A stretch of DNA of 64,000 nt, taken from contig JAEUMQ010000011.1 of NCBI GenBank assembly GCA_016791425.1, positions 1 through 64,000 of the forward strand. The letters are read 5' to 3'. Positions 25,806 to 34,665 of this stretch are shown here, piece by piece; position 1 is the stretch's first letter, and the number at the start of each line of letters is the position of its first letter. This DNA is from Hyphomonadaceae bacterium (lineage in GTDB: Bacteria; Pseudomonadota; Alphaproteobacteria; Caulobacterales; Aquidulcibacteraceae). The notes below the pieces were generated by a model, which saw nothing but the letters and a program-made list of their open reading frames with translations, did no database searches and was not told the DNA's origin. The position numbers and the translations under genes were made by a program.

Positions 25806-26282
25806 ATGAGCGTCGCGACCATCGAAGCGGAAAGGACGCTGCCTTACTCAGCGCGTGACCTCTGCAAGCTCGTCGGCGACGTGAAATCCTATCCGCGCTT
25901 CATCCCCTGGCTGAAGGCGCTCCGCATCCTCGAGCAGAAGCCGCTTGGCGACGGCGGCTGGGAGGGCGTCGCCGAAGCCACGGTCGGCTGGAAGGCGATC
26001 ACCGAGCGCTTCTCCACGCGTGTGCGCTGCAGCCCGGAGGAGGGCGCCGTCGATGTCTCTCTCGTGAAAGGCCCGTTCAAGAGCCTGGCGAACCGCTGGC
26101 GCTTCGAGGAGGCGCCCGAAGGCGCCCCCAAGGGCGCGCTGGTGAAATTCTGGGTCGCTTACGAGTTCAAGAACCCGGTGCTGCAGCGCCTGCTCACCTT
26201 CCAGCGCGCGCACGCCGCCGCGCGTGTCATGCGCGCCTTCGAGGACGAGGCGAAGAGAAGGCTGACTCCCCAAAGCAACTAG
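25806..26282 (+). CDS. Coq10/RatA-type START-domain protein
   Basis: 158 residues of the ubiquinone-binding Coq10/RatA family. Marks are the opening strand ERTLPYSARDLCKLVGDVKSYPRFIPWL, VGWKAITERFSTRV in the middle and the long C-terminal helix (RAHAAARVMRAFEDEAKRR). The family handles polyisoprenoid quinones; E. coli RatA was also described as a ribosome-targeting toxin, but no antitoxin partner lies here. In alphaproteobacteria it often follows lipA, as seen here, which supports a respiratory/lipoate context. Confidence 0.85.
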   Translation: MSVATIEAERTLPYSARDLCKLVGDVKSYPRFIPWLKALRILEQKPLGDGGWEGVAEATVGWKAITERFSTRVRCSPEEGAVDVSLVKGPFKSLANRWRFEEAPEGAPKGALVKFWVAYEFKNPVLQRLLTFQRAHAAARVMRAFEDEAKRRLTPQSN

Positions 26283-26330
26283 GCCCCGCACGAGCGGGGC
26301 CCAGCGCATTCACTCGGCCTGGTCGCCGAG
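26282..26330. terminator. Two hairpins between convergent genes
   Basis: GGCCCCGC-ACGA-GCGGGGCC (26282-26301, perfect 8-bp stem), then CTCGGC-CTGGTC-GCCGAG (26313-26330, 6-bp stem). They lie between the stops of the Coq10-like and OmpA-like genes, as expected for a bidirectional transcript end. No U-tract follows, so intrinsic termination is uncertain. Confidence 0.6.
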
Positions 26331-26331
26331 C

Positions 26332-27402
26332 CTATTGGAAGTTCAGCGTCACCGTGGAGCGCCGGTTGAGCGGCTCGCGCACGCCGTCGCGCGTCGGGCG
26401 CTGCAGGTCCGCCTCGCCGCGGCCTTCGGTGCGGATCGCGTAGGCGTTGAGGCCGCGCGCCACGAGCGCGTCCCGGACGGACGAGGCGCGGCGCTCCGAG
26501 AGCCCGCGATTATAGTCCGGCGAGCCCGAAGTGTCGGTGTGCCCGACCACCGAGACGCCGGCGAGATTGCACTCCCGCGCGCGGTTCACCGCCGCGTCGA
26601 TCGCGTCGAACGCCGCGTCGTTCACGTTCGAGCGGTCCCACTCGAAATAGACCACGAACTCCATCGCCGGGCATGCCATCGGCGGCGGCGCGGGCGGCGG
26701 CGGGACATACGCGGTCGGCGGCGGCGCCGGGGGAGGCGGCGGAGGCGCGGCCTGCGGCGCCTCGCCGAACTGCCACCTGAGGCCCACCGTGGCCGCCTGA
26801 TCGGAATAATCGGCGCCGAATGTGGCGGGGAAGCCGCCTTCGACGCCGCTGAACTTGGCGCTCTGCGCGTTGAAATAGCGGTAGCCGACGTCGAACGAGA
26901 GGTTCTCGGTGGCCCGGAAGCCGACGCCGATCAGGCCCTGATACGCGACCGCCGTGTCGCTGTCCCGGTAGCTGGTGAGCGTGCCCGGATCGGTGGCGCT
27001 GAAATTCACCCGCGCCACGCCGACGCCGACGCCGACATAGGGCTGCACCGCGCCCTGCTTGTTGAAGTCGTAATAGACGTTGCCCATCGCCGACCAGGCG
27101 TGCGTGTCGCCTTCGGTGACGAAACCAAGTTCCGGCTCGACCTCGTGGTAGCGGTGCGCGAACTCGCCCTCGATCCTGAGGCCGCTGCCGAAGGCGTAGC
27201 CCATGCCCAGGCTCTCGACCCAATCCTCGTTGAGGTTGAGATTGGTGGCGCCGGAATTCTCGTTGAGCTGGCCTTCCCAGGAATAGCCGCCATCGACGCG
27301 GCCGTAGGCGCCCTCGATTGCGTGCGCTGCTGTCGCGCCCAAGCCCGTGGCGCCGGCCACGATCGCCGCAAGCGCCATGGTGTCAGTGATGCGTGACGTC
27401 AT
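26332..27402 (-). CDS. OmpA-family outer membrane protein
   Basis: 356 residues, ATG at 27402 after GAGGGGATT. Signal peptide to about residue 28 (ATAAHA). Residues about 30-210 form an eight-stranded OmpA-like beta barrel of the alphaproteobacterial Omp25/OmpW-like type with alternating hydrophobic strands, ending at the typical WQF. A Pro-rich linker (about 215-245) leads to the OmpA C-terminal peptidoglycan-binding domain: VVYFEWDRSNV, GHTDTSGSPDYNRGLSERRA and GRGEADL contain the conserved Asp and Arg that hold diaminopimelate. A GACTC (GANTC) site lies 41 bases upstream of the start (27443-27447). Confidence 0.92.
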   Translation of the reverse strand: MTSRITDTMALAAIVAGATGLGATAAHAIEGAYGRVDGGYSWEGQLNENSGATNLNLNEDWVESLGMGYAFGSGLRIEGEFAHRYHEVEPELGFVTEGDTHAWSAMGNVYYDFNKQGAVQPYVGVGVGVARVNFSATDPGTLTSYRDSDTAVAYQGLIGVGFRATENLSFDVGYRYFNAQSAKFSGVEGGFPATFGADYSDQAATVGLRWQFGEAPQAAPPPPPPAPPPTAYVPPPPAPPPMACPAMEFVVYFEWDRSNVNDAAFDAIDAAVNRARECNLAGVSVVGHTDTSGSPDYNRGLSERRASSVRDALVARGLNAYAIRTEGRGEADLQRPTRDGVREPLNRRSTVTLNFQ

Positions 27403-27531
27403 AATCCCCTCGAAATCGGATAATCCCCGCGCAGCGCGCCGTGACTCGGCGTGACGTTATCGAACGCCCGTGAGGAGGGCCACCCCTCTCGCCCTTGCGG
27501 CGTGTGAACGTTCAGTATGAAACGCAGCCCG

Positions 27532-28023
27532 CTAATCCAGCATGCGCCGCAGAAGCTCGAGCGCGGTCGCCACGCTGTGGAGGCGGATTTCGCGCCGCCC
27601 TGGATCGCCGAACCGCTTCTCCACATGCACCGACGGGCGCCCGCGCCGGGCCGCGGCGAAATGGACGAGCCCGACCGGCTTGGCCTCCGTGCCCCCGTCC
27701 GGCCCCGCCACGCCCGTGATCGACACCGCCACGTCGGCGCGGCTCGCCGTGAGCGCGCCTTCCGCCATCGCCCGCGCCACCGGCTCGCTCACCGCCCCGT
27801 GTGCGGCGATGAGCTCGGGCGGCACGCCCAGCATCTCGCTCTTCGCCTCGTTGGAATAGGTCACGAAGCCGCGCTCCAGCGTCGCCGAAGAGCCTGGGAT
27901 CTCGGTGAGCAGCGCCGCGACGAGGCCCCCCGTGCAGCTCTCCGCGGTCGCGATCTTGAGCTTCCGGATCGCGAAATCGGCGAGCAATCGTCGGGCCGCC
28001 TCCCGGTCGTCGTCGCTGAACAT
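27532..28023 (-). CDS. CinA C-terminal-type nicotinamide-nucleotide amidase
   Basis: 163 residues from the ATG at 28023. It corresponds to the stand-alone C-terminal domain of CinA (PncC), which deamidates NMN to nicotinate mononucleotide in pyridine nucleotide recycling. Signatures are KIATAESCTGGLVAALLTEIPGSS with the catalytic Ser region, RGFVTYSNEAKSEMLGV and AVSITGVAGPDGGTEAKPVG. The N-terminal MoCF-like domain of full CinA is absent. It is divergent from the large membrane protein gene at 28123. The open frame upstream on this strand is antisense to that gene and was cut off. Confidence 0.88.
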   Translation of the reverse strand: MFSDDDREAARRLLADFAIRKLKIATAESCTGGLVAALLTEIPGSSATLERGFVTYSNEAKSEMLGVPPELIAAHGAVSEPVARAMAEGALTASRADVAVSITGVAGPDGGTEAKPVGLVHFAAARRGRPSVHVEKRFGDPGRREIRLHSVATALELLRRMLD

Positions 28024-28122
28024 TGGTTCCTCGCACGCTGCCTTGATGAGAACAAATGTCCCCTGGACCTCAGCCTCGAACCGGGCGAGGTCCAGGCGAC
28101 ACAAGGCCGGAGGAGGCTCCAT

Positions 28123-30783
28123 ATGGCGGAAGACGCGGCCCTCGGCGAGACGCCCAAGCGCGCAGGGCCGGATGGCGGGCAGGGCGGCGGTCTCGCCGCG
28201 CAGGCGCGCCGTGCGGTGCCCGCCACGTTCGCGGCCTCGATGTTCCTCAGCGCCGCGCTCCTCTTCGCCCTGCAGCCGATGTTCGCGCGCCTGGTGACGC
28301 CGCTGCTCGGCGGCTCGCCCTCGGTCTGGAACACCTCGATGGTGTTCTTCCAGGCCGCGCTGCTGGCCGGCTATTTCTACGCCCACCTCCTGCAGCGCGT
28401 GCGCGACATGCGCGACCAGGGCGCGATCCACGCGCTGGTGCTGATCGGCGGCCTGCTCGTGCTGCCGGTGAGCGTGACCACGCTTCTGGGCGAGCCGAGC
28501 TCGAACCATCCAGCCGCCTGGCTCTTGGGCGTGCTCACGCTCTCCATCGGCGCGCCCTTCGCCGCCGCGGCCGCCACCGCGCCCTTGCTGCAGGCCTGGT
28601 ATTCGCGCTCCGGCCGGCCCGACGCGCACGATCCCTATTATCTCTACGCCGCCAGCAACGCCGGCAGCTTCGCAGGCCTTCTGCTTTACCCGATCGTCGT
28701 GGAGCCGCTGCTCGGCTCCGGCGCGCAGAGCCTCGTCTGGACGAACCTCTATGTCGTCGCCGCCGCGCTCATCGTGCTGTGCGGCTTCATGACGTTCGTC
28801 TCCAATCCCGCCGCGCGCATCGCCGCCGAGGAGCGCGCGACCTCCGAGGCGCCAAGCTGGCGCCAGCGCCTCTTCTGGCTCACCGCGGCCGCGCTGCCCT
28901 CCAGCCTCCTGCTTGGCGTCACCCAGCACATCACCACCGACGTCGCCTCCGCGCCTTTCCTCTGGGTGGCGCCGCTCGCGCTCTATCTTGTGACGTTCAT
29001 CGTCGCCTTCATGCGCGGCGGCGAGAAGGTCACGCCCTTCGTGCTCATCCTGCATCCCCTCGCCATCGTCGCGCTGGCGATCACGCAGATCCTCGGCAAC
29101 GCCTGGCCGATCTCGCTCACCGCGCACCTCGTCGCCTTCCTGATGAGCGCGCTCGTCTGCCATCTCGCGCTCGCGCGCACGCGGCCCGCCTCCGATCGGC
29201 TCACCGAATTCTATCTCTGGGTCTCGCTCGGCGGCGTCGTCGGCGGCGCCGCCACCGCGCTCGTCGCGCCGATGATCTTCAATGGCGTCTACGAATATCC
29301 CTTGGCGCTCGCAGCCATCGCGCTCTTCCGCCCGCTTGGGCAGACCGCGCTGCCGCGCCTCTCCACCGTGCTCGCCTGCGCCGCCATCACGATGGTGGCG
29401 GTCGTGATGGTGACGCTGCTGCGCGAGCCGCATGTCGTCGTTCTCTTCGGCGGCGGCCTCGGCGCTTCGGCCGCGCTCGCCGCCGCCGCGCTGCCGCAGC
29501 GCCCGACCGGCTCGCTCTTCTACCGCGTCGGCTTCATCGCCGCCGCGCTCGTCTTCGCCGCGATCATGACCTATGTCGCCGTGCGCCCCGAGCATTTCCT
29601 CGCCGACGTCGCCGCACAGGATCAAACCCTGCAGCGCATCCTCAAGCTCGGCGCGCTTATCTTCGGCTTCCTCACCTTCGCGTTCGTCATCCACACCGCG
29701 CTCCAGGACGAGGATCCGGAAAATCCCCAGCCCTACGCCAACATCCTGCTCGGCGTGGCGACGCCGCTGTTGCTGATGGCGATCATCTTCTCCGCCAACG
29801 AGACCCTGCTCGACGCGCGCGGCATCCTCAATACCGGGCTCGGCTTCGCCACCATCGCGCTTTTCGTCTGCCGCAACCGCCCGAAGCTCTTCGCCGGAAT
29901 CATCCTCGCGCTCTTCGCCATGGTCTTCATGGACGAGGTGCGCGGCACCAAGGTCGTCACCCAGCAGCGCTCGTTCTTCGGCGTGCTGCGCGTGGAGGAG
30001 ATGCGCCTGCCCGTCAGCCCGCTGCGCATCCTCATGCACGGCACCACGATCCACGGCGCGCAGCTGACCGGCGCGGGCGTCTCGCGCCAGCCGCTCACCT
30101 ATTATCACCCCGACACCTCGCTCGGCGAAGCCACGCTCGCGGGTCTGTCGGGCGGCGTCTCCAGCAACATCGCGCTCGTCGGCATGGGCGCGGGCTCCAC
30201 CGCCTGCCTCACCCGCCCGCGCGACACCATGACCGTCTACGAGATCGACCCCACGGTCGTGCGCATGTCCGGCCCGCACGGCGCCGTCTTCACCTACATC
30301 TCGCAATGCCAGCCCAATGCGCACATCGAGCTCGGCGACGCGCGCCTGCGCCTCGCGGAGGCGCCGAACGGAAGCTACGACGTGATCGTCCTCGACGCGT
30401 TCTCTTCCGACGCCATCCCGGCGCACCTGCTCACCCGCGAAGCCGTCGCGATGTACATCCGCAAGCTGAGCCCCCGCGGCATCCTCGTGCTGCACCTCTC
30501 CAACCGCAATCTGGCGCTGGTGGAGGAAGCCGCGCGCGTCGCCCATTCGCTCAACCTGCCGAACCTCTGGCGCGTTTCCGACCGCGTCGAAAACAGCCCC
30601 GCCGGCCCCTATGGCGGCCTGCCCGCAAGCTCGATGATCCTTGCCGCCAACCAGCGCATCCTTGATGAGCTGCCGCTGCGCACTTCATGGGCGCCGGCGC
30701 CGACGCCGCCCGGTCGTCCGTGGACCGACGATTACATCAACCTCCCCCGCGCGCTCTGGGACAGCTGGGCGGGCAGGGACTGA
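28123..30783 (+). CDS. Multi-pass membrane protein with C-terminal spermidine-synthase-like domain
   Basis: 886 residues from the ATG at 28123, 7 bases after AGGAGG. About 20 hydrophobic segments from residue 35 to about 600 (for example ASMFLSAALLFALQPMFARL, WLLGVLTLSIGAPFAAAAAT). The soluble C-terminal part (about 650-880) has the Rossmann methyltransferase-like core of polyamine synthases: SSNIALVGMGAGSTACL, TVYEIDPTVVRMS, and YDVIVLDAFSSDAIPAHLLTREA with the 'DAFSSD' variant of the synthase Asp loop. Such 'fused MFS/spermidine synthase' proteins are widespread and mostly uncharacterised. Polyamine synthesis is not demonstrated. Confidence 0.82.
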   Translation: MAEDAALGETPKRAGPDGGQGGGLAAQARRAVPATFAASMFLSAALLFALQPMFARLVTPLLGGSPSVWNTSMVFFQAALLAGYFYAHLLQRVRDMRDQGAIHALVLIGGLLVLPVSVTTLLGEPSSNHPAAWLLGVLTLSIGAPFAAAAATAPLLQAWYSRSGRPDAHDPYYLYAASNAGSFAGLLLYPIVVEPLLGSGAQSLVWTNLYVVAAALIVLCGFMTFVSNPAARIAAEERATSEAPSWRQRLFWLTAAALPSSLLLGVTQHITTDVASAPFLWVAPLALYLVTFIVAFMRGGEKVTPFVLILHPLAIVALAITQILGNAWPISLTAHLVAFLMSALVCHLALARTRPASDRLTEFYLWVSLGGVVGGAATALVAPMIFNGVYEYPLALAAIALFRPLGQTALPRLSTVLACAAITMVAVVMVTLLREPHVVVLFGGGLGASAALAAAALPQRPTGSLFYRVGFIAAALVFAAIMTYVAVRPEHFLADVAAQDQTLQRILKLGALIFGFLTFAFVIHTALQDEDPENPQPYANILLGVATPLLLMAIIFSANETLLDARGILNTGLGFATIALFVCRNRPKLFAGIILALFAMVFMDEVRGTKVVTQQRSFFGVLRVEEMRLPVSPLRILMHGTTIHGAQLTGAGVSRQPLTYYHPDTSLGEATLAGLSGGVSSNIALVGMGAGSTACLTRPRDTMTVYEIDPTVVRMSGPHGAVFTYISQCQPNAHIELGDARLRLAEAPNGSYDVIVLDAFSSDAIPAHLLTREAVAMYIRKLSPRGILVLHLSNRNLALVEEAARVAHSLNLPNLWRVSDRVENSPAGPYGGLPASSMILAANQRILDELPLRTSWAPAPTPPGRPWTDDYINLPRALWDSWAGRD

Positions 30784-30825
30784 GGCCCCTCTTCCGCATC
30801 CTCCTCCTTTGAGCCGGGGAGGGCG

Positions 30826-31965
30826 TCAGCGCGGCATTTCCACCGTCGCGACAGCTTGCGCCGCGAGCCCTTCCTCACGTCCAGCAAAACCCATTTTCTC
30901 CGTCGTCGTCGCCTTCACGCTGACGCGCGCCATCGGCAAACCCAGCACTTCAGCGGTCTTCGCGCGCATCGCCTCGCGGTGCGGCGCGATCTTCGGCGCC
31001 TCGCACACGAGCGTCAGATCCACATGCACGATGCGCCCGCCGGCTTCGCTCACCAGGTCGCGCGCATGCGCGAGAAAGATCTCCGACGCCGCGCCCTTCC
31101 ACCGCGCATCCGACGGCGGGAAGTGCGCGCCGATATCGCCCGCGCCGATCGCCCCGAGGATCGCGTCGGTCAGCGCGTGCCAACCCACATCCGCATCCGA
31201 ATGCCCGACGACGCCCTTCGTGTGCGCGATCTTCACCCCGCACAGCGTCACGTGATCGCCCGGCCCGAATCGGTGCGCGTCAAATCCGCTGCCGACGCAC
31301 GCGACGCCCGCCATCAGCTGCTCCATGATCGCGAAATCCTCCGCATGCGTCAGTTTCATCAGCTTGAGATCGCCGGGTACGAGCGCGATCGCGTGCCCCG
31401 CCGCGCGCGCCACCGCCAGATCGTCCTCGTACGTCGCATCCTCCGGCAACGCCTCGTACGCCGCCTTGATCGCCGCATAGCGGAACGCCTGCGGCGTCTG
31501 CACCCGCCGCACCCCGTCGCGTTGCGCCTCCCCGACCACCGCGCCCTGCCCGTCCACCCGCTTCAGCGCATCGTCCACGCGGAGGGCAGGGGCCGCCGCC
31601 GGCGCGCCCTCCAGGGCCGCCAGCAGCGCCGCGATCGTCGTCCCCGTCAGCCCCGGCCGCGCCGCGTCATGGATGAGCACCACGTCCGGCGCATCGGCCG
31701 CCAGCGCTTCCAATCCTGCCCGCACCGAGGCCGTGCGGGTGTCTCCCCCGGCGACCAGCTCCACCGCCAGCCCCTCCGCCGCCGCCCCGGCCGCCGCCCG
31801 CCATTCCGGGTCGATCACCGCCACGACCCGATCGATCCGCCCTGCCAGCGCCGCGAGCGACCAGCGCAATACCGGCCGCCCGATGAGCGCCCGGTATTGC
31901 TTCGGACTCTCCGCTCCGGCGCGCTCGCCGCGCCCGGCGGCCATCACGAGTGCTGCTGTCTTCAT
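30826..31965 (-). CDS. ispDF: Bifunctional IspD/IspF isoprenoid biosynthesis enzyme
   Basis: 379 residues from the ATG at 31965. The N-terminal half (1-225) is IspD, the CTP-dependent MEP cytidylyltransferase: ALVMAAGRGERAGAESPKQY (nucleotide loop), VVLIHDAARPGLT and VQTPQAFRY. The C-terminal half (about 226-379) is IspF, the MECDP synthase: GSGFDAHRFGPGDHVTLCGV with the zinc-binding Asp/His pair, VGHSDADVGWHALTDAILGA, and KATTTEKMGFAGREEGLAAQA. The fusion is typical of alphaproteobacteria and epsilonproteobacteria. It is divergent from ntrB across about 160 bases containing a 16-bp palindrome. Confidence 0.95.
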   Translation of the reverse strand: MKTAALVMAAGRGERAGAESPKQYRALIGRPVLRWSLAALAGRIDRVVAVIDPEWRAAAGAAAEGLAVELVAGGDTRTASVRAGLEALAADAPDVVLIHDAARPGLTGTTIAALLAALEGAPAAAPALRVDDALKRVDGQGAVVGEAQRDGVRRVQTPQAFRYAAIKAAYEALPEDATYEDDLAVARAAGHAIALVPGDLKLMKLTHAEDFAIMEQLMAGVACVGSGFDAHRFGPGDHVTLCGVKIAHTKGVVGHSDADVGWHALTDAILGAIGAGDIGAHFPPSDARWKGAASEIFLAHARDLVSEAGGRIVHVDLTLVCEAPKIAPHREAMRAKTAEVLGLPMARVSVKATTTEKMGFAGREEGLAAQAVATVEMPR

Positions 31966-32014
31966 CGCCGGCGGCTCTAGCTCTGATCCGCGCTCGCGGT
32001 CCAATGTCATTCTT

Positions 32015-32030
32015 TAGGCGCCGGCGCCTA
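32015..32030. promoter_or_regulatory. 16-bp perfect palindrome between ispDF and ntrB
   Basis: TAGGCGCCGGCGCCTA is perfectly self-complementary. It sits 50 bases upstream of the ispDF start and 96 bases before ntrB, in the divergent promoter gap. It could be an operator for a dimeric regulator. No binding protein can be named from sequence. Confidence 0.45.
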
Positions 32031-32125
32031 CTATTTGTGCAGTGTACGCTATTTCGTCCCGCTAACCACGCCTCGCCCGCGTCGGCGCCCAACGAACAGG
32101 CGATGAAAGACGTCGAAGGATGATC

Positions 32126-33235
32126 ATGACTCAAGCGGTCCGTTCGCCGCCGCCCGACGCCGAGCACTGGCTGGAGGCCCTGCCGGCGCCGGTGCTCGGG
32201 GTCGATGCGGGCGAGCGCGTGCGCTTCGCCAACGCCGCCGCCGCCGAGCTTCTGGCCGGCTTCGGCCGCGGCATACTGGGCCGTCGATTGAGCGAGATTT
32301 TTGGGGCCGAGGCGCCCCTGACGCTGCTCGCGCGGCGCGCCCTCGCCGCCCAGCAGACCATCGCCGAGACCGAGCTCACCCTCTCCGGGCCCGGCTTCTC
32401 GCTGGGCCGCGCTTCGGTTGCAGCCGCGCCCGTAGGGGAGGGGTTCCTGGCGCTTGTCCTGCAGCTGCGCGCCCGCGCCCGCGCCGCCGGTCCCCCGGGC
32501 GGAAATTCCGCCGCCCGCACCCTCGCCCACGAGGTCCGCAATCCCTTGGCCGGCATCCGCGCCGCTGCGCAGCTTGTGGCCCGCGACGACGATCCCGAGC
32601 TGCGCCAGCTCGGCCTCCTCATCTGCGAGGAGGTGGACCGCATCCGCCGCCTCACTGAACGCCTGGACCCCGTGCAGCACCAGGCGCCCAAGCGCGCCCG
32701 CGTGAACATCCACGAAGCGCTCGAGCGCGTGCGCCTCGTCCTTGCGCCCACCTATCCGAACGTGAAGATCTCGGAGCGCTACGATCCTTCGCTGCCGGAC
32801 CTGCGCGGCGACCTCGATCAGCTCATCCAGGCCTTCCTCAACATCGCCAAGAACGCCGCCGAGGCCGCCCTGAGCGGGAGCGATCCAAAGAAGAAGCCCA
32901 AGCAACGCAGCGACGGCGCCGCAGAGCTGGCGCCCGAGATCGTCTTCGTCACCCGCTTCCGTCCCGGCCTCAAGATCCGCGCCGCCGCCACCGGCGCCGC
33001 GCGCCCGCAGCTTGAGGCGCTCGTCATCGACAACGGTCCCGGCCTCGACCCGGCCATCATGGACCGCCTCTTCCTTCCCTTCGCGACCACCAAGTCCAAC
33101 GGCATGGGCCTCGGGCTCACGGTCGCCGCCGACATCATCGGCCGTCACGACGGCCGCATTGAAGTGGAAAGCGCGCCCGGAGCGACGACGTTCCGCGTGC
33201 TCTTGCCGCTCGACCCGGAGAACGACGCGCCATGA
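32126..33235 (+). CDS. ntrB: Nitrogen-sensing histidine kinase NtrB
   Basis: 369-residue cytoplasmic kinase/phosphatase that sets NtrC phosphorylation in response to PII. The ATG at 32126 is preferred to that at 32120 because GAAGGA ends right at 32120 and gives good spacing only to the later one. PAS domain at about 15-125, phospho-acceptor H135 in LAHEVRNPLAG, N-box FLNIAKNAAEA, G1 IDNGPGLD and G2 GMGLGLTVAADIIGRH. Its stop overlaps the ntrC start by 4 bases. In many relatives dusB precedes ntrB; here it is missing. Confidence 0.93.
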   Translation: MTQAVRSPPPDAEHWLEALPAPVLGVDAGERVRFANAAAAELLAGFGRGILGRRLSEIFGAEAPLTLLARRALAAQQTIAETELTLSGPGFSLGRASVAAAPVGEGFLALVLQLRARARAAGPPGGNSAARTLAHEVRNPLAGIRAAAQLVARDDDPELRQLGLLICEEVDRIRRLTERLDPVQHQAPKRARVNIHEALERVRLVLAPTYPNVKISERYDPSLPDLRGDLDQLIQAFLNIAKNAAEAALSGSDPKKKPKQRSDGAAELAPEIVFVTRFRPGLKIRAAATGAARPQLEALVIDNGPGLDPAIMDRLFLPFATTKSNGMGLGLTVAADIIGRHDGRIEVESAPGATTFRVLLPLDPENDAP

Positions 33236-34608
33236 ACGCCAGCATCCTGCTCGCCGACGACGACGCCTCGCTGCGTTTCGTCCTTTCCCAAGCGCTCACG
33301 AAAGAGGGCTTCCAGGTGCGCGCCACCGGGAACGTCGCCACACTCGAGAAATGGGTGAAGGACGGCGAGGGCGATGTCGTCCTCTCCGACGTCTACATGG
33401 GCGACGAGAACGTGTTCGACGCGCTGCCGGGCCTGCGCGCCGCGCGCCCCGGCCTGCCCGTGATCGTGATGAGCGGCCAGTCCACGGTGAGCACGGCGCT
33501 CTCTGCGGCGAACACCGGCGCGTTCGATTATCTGCCGAAGCCCTTCGATCTCGACGATCTCGTCGCCGCCGTGAAACGCGCGCTCGCCAAGGGCCCTGAC
33601 GCAAAGGCGCGCGCGCAGGCAAGCAAGGCGGAGAAAGAAGAGAAGCTTCCCCTCATCGGCCGCGCCCCGGCGATGCAGGAAGTCTACCGCACGATGGCCC
33701 GCGTCGCCGCGACCGATCTTCCCGTGCTCATCGAAGGCGAGACCGGCGCCGGCAAGGAGCGCGTGGCGCGCGCCATCCATGAGCATTCCAAGCGCGCGCA
33801 CGGCGCCTTCCTCTCCCTCAGCCTCGCCGGCGTCACCGGCGCGCGGCTGGAAGAGGAATTGTTCGGCGAGGGCGGCAAGCTCGCTCAGGCCGCCGGCGGC
33901 GCGCTTTTCCTGGAGGACGTCGACGAATTGCCGCGCGAAGCCCAGGCCCGCCTTGTCAGCATGCTGCAGACCGGCGAACGCGACGGGCCCCCGAAGGTGC
34001 GCCTGCTCGCCGCCGCCCAGCGCAGCCTCTCTGCGGCGATGCGCGCTGGCGCGTTCCGCCAGGACCTCTTCTACCGCCTGAGCGTCGTCACCATCCGCCT
34101 GCCGCCGCTTCGCGACCGCCTCGACGACATCGGCGACCTCGCTCGCGCCTTCCTCGTCCGCGCTCGCCGCGAGGGCCTCGCCGAGAAGGTCCTGGAGGCC
34201 GACGCTATCGAGCTCCTGAAGACGCACGATTGGCCCGGCAACGTGCGCGAGCTGGAGAACTTCCTTCGCCGCATTGCGGCGCTCTCGCCGGCCCAGATCA
34301 TCACCGTGAAGGACGTCGATCGCGAGCTCGCCGCGGGCCGCGTCGTCGCCGAGGGAGAGGAGGCGGAGAATTTCGAGCAGACCCTGAAGCGGCGCCTGCA
34401 GCGGGTCTTCGCCGCCGCAGCGCCCGATCTGCCTCCGGCCGGCCTCTATGACCGCGTGCTCGCCGAAGTGGAGCGTCCGCTGATCCAGCTCGCCTTGAAG
34501 GCGACCAAGGGCAACCAGATCCGCGCCGCCGCGATGCTGGGCATCAACCGCAATACGCTCCGCAAGAAAATACAGGTCCTCGGGGTCCGTATTGGCGACG
34601 CTGATTGA
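33232..34608 (+). CDS. ntrC: NtrC response regulator lacking the GAFTGA loop
   Basis: 458 residues. The receiver has phospho-acceptor D53 (LSDVYMGDE) and K103 in the LPKPF motif. The AAA+ domain has Walker A GETGAGKE (about 169-176) and a Walker B-like segment GGALFLEDVDEL, where canonical members have 'LFLDEIGD'. The sigma54-contact loop is absent: EEELFGEGGKLAQAAGG goes directly from the 'ELFG' helix to the strand, so about ten residues holding GAFTGA are deleted. The C-terminal Fis-type HTH is intact (AAMLGINRNTLRKKIQ). Like Rhodobacter capsulatus NtrC, it probably works with the housekeeping sigma factor or as a repressor. Confidence 0.92.
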   Translation: MNASILLADDDASLRFVLSQALTKEGFQVRATGNVATLEKWVKDGEGDVVLSDVYMGDENVFDALPGLRAARPGLPVIVMSGQSTVSTALSAANTGAFDYLPKPFDLDDLVAAVKRALAKGPDAKARAQASKAEKEEKLPLIGRAPAMQEVYRTMARVAATDLPVLIEGETGAGKERVARAIHEHSKRAHGAFLSLSLAGVTGARLEEELFGEGGKLAQAAGGALFLEDVDELPREAQARLVSMLQTGERDGPPKVRLLAAAQRSLSAAMRAGAFRQDLFYRLSVVTIRLPPLRDRLDDIGDLARAFLVRARREGLAEKVLEADAIELLKTHDWPGNVRELENFLRRIAALSPAQIITVKDVDRELAAGRVVAEGEEAENFEQTLKRRLQRVFAAAAPDLPPAGLYDRVLAEVERPLIQLALKATKGNQIRAAAMLGINRNTLRKKIQVLGVRIGDAD

Positions 34609-34665
34609 CGGGTTTGGATAAGGGCGCCACACCTGTGACCGTCGTGCAACAACCGGACGAGCAGG

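Noticed and set aside
25806-26282. RatA toxin of a toxin-antitoxin pair
   Set aside because: No RatB-like or other small partner gene adjoins it; the ubiquinone-binding Coq10 role next to lipA is the simpler reading.
27532-30546. Minus frame of 1,004 codons
   Set aside because: Only the last 163 codons (28023 down to 27532) are CinA-like; the rest is antisense to the large membrane protein.
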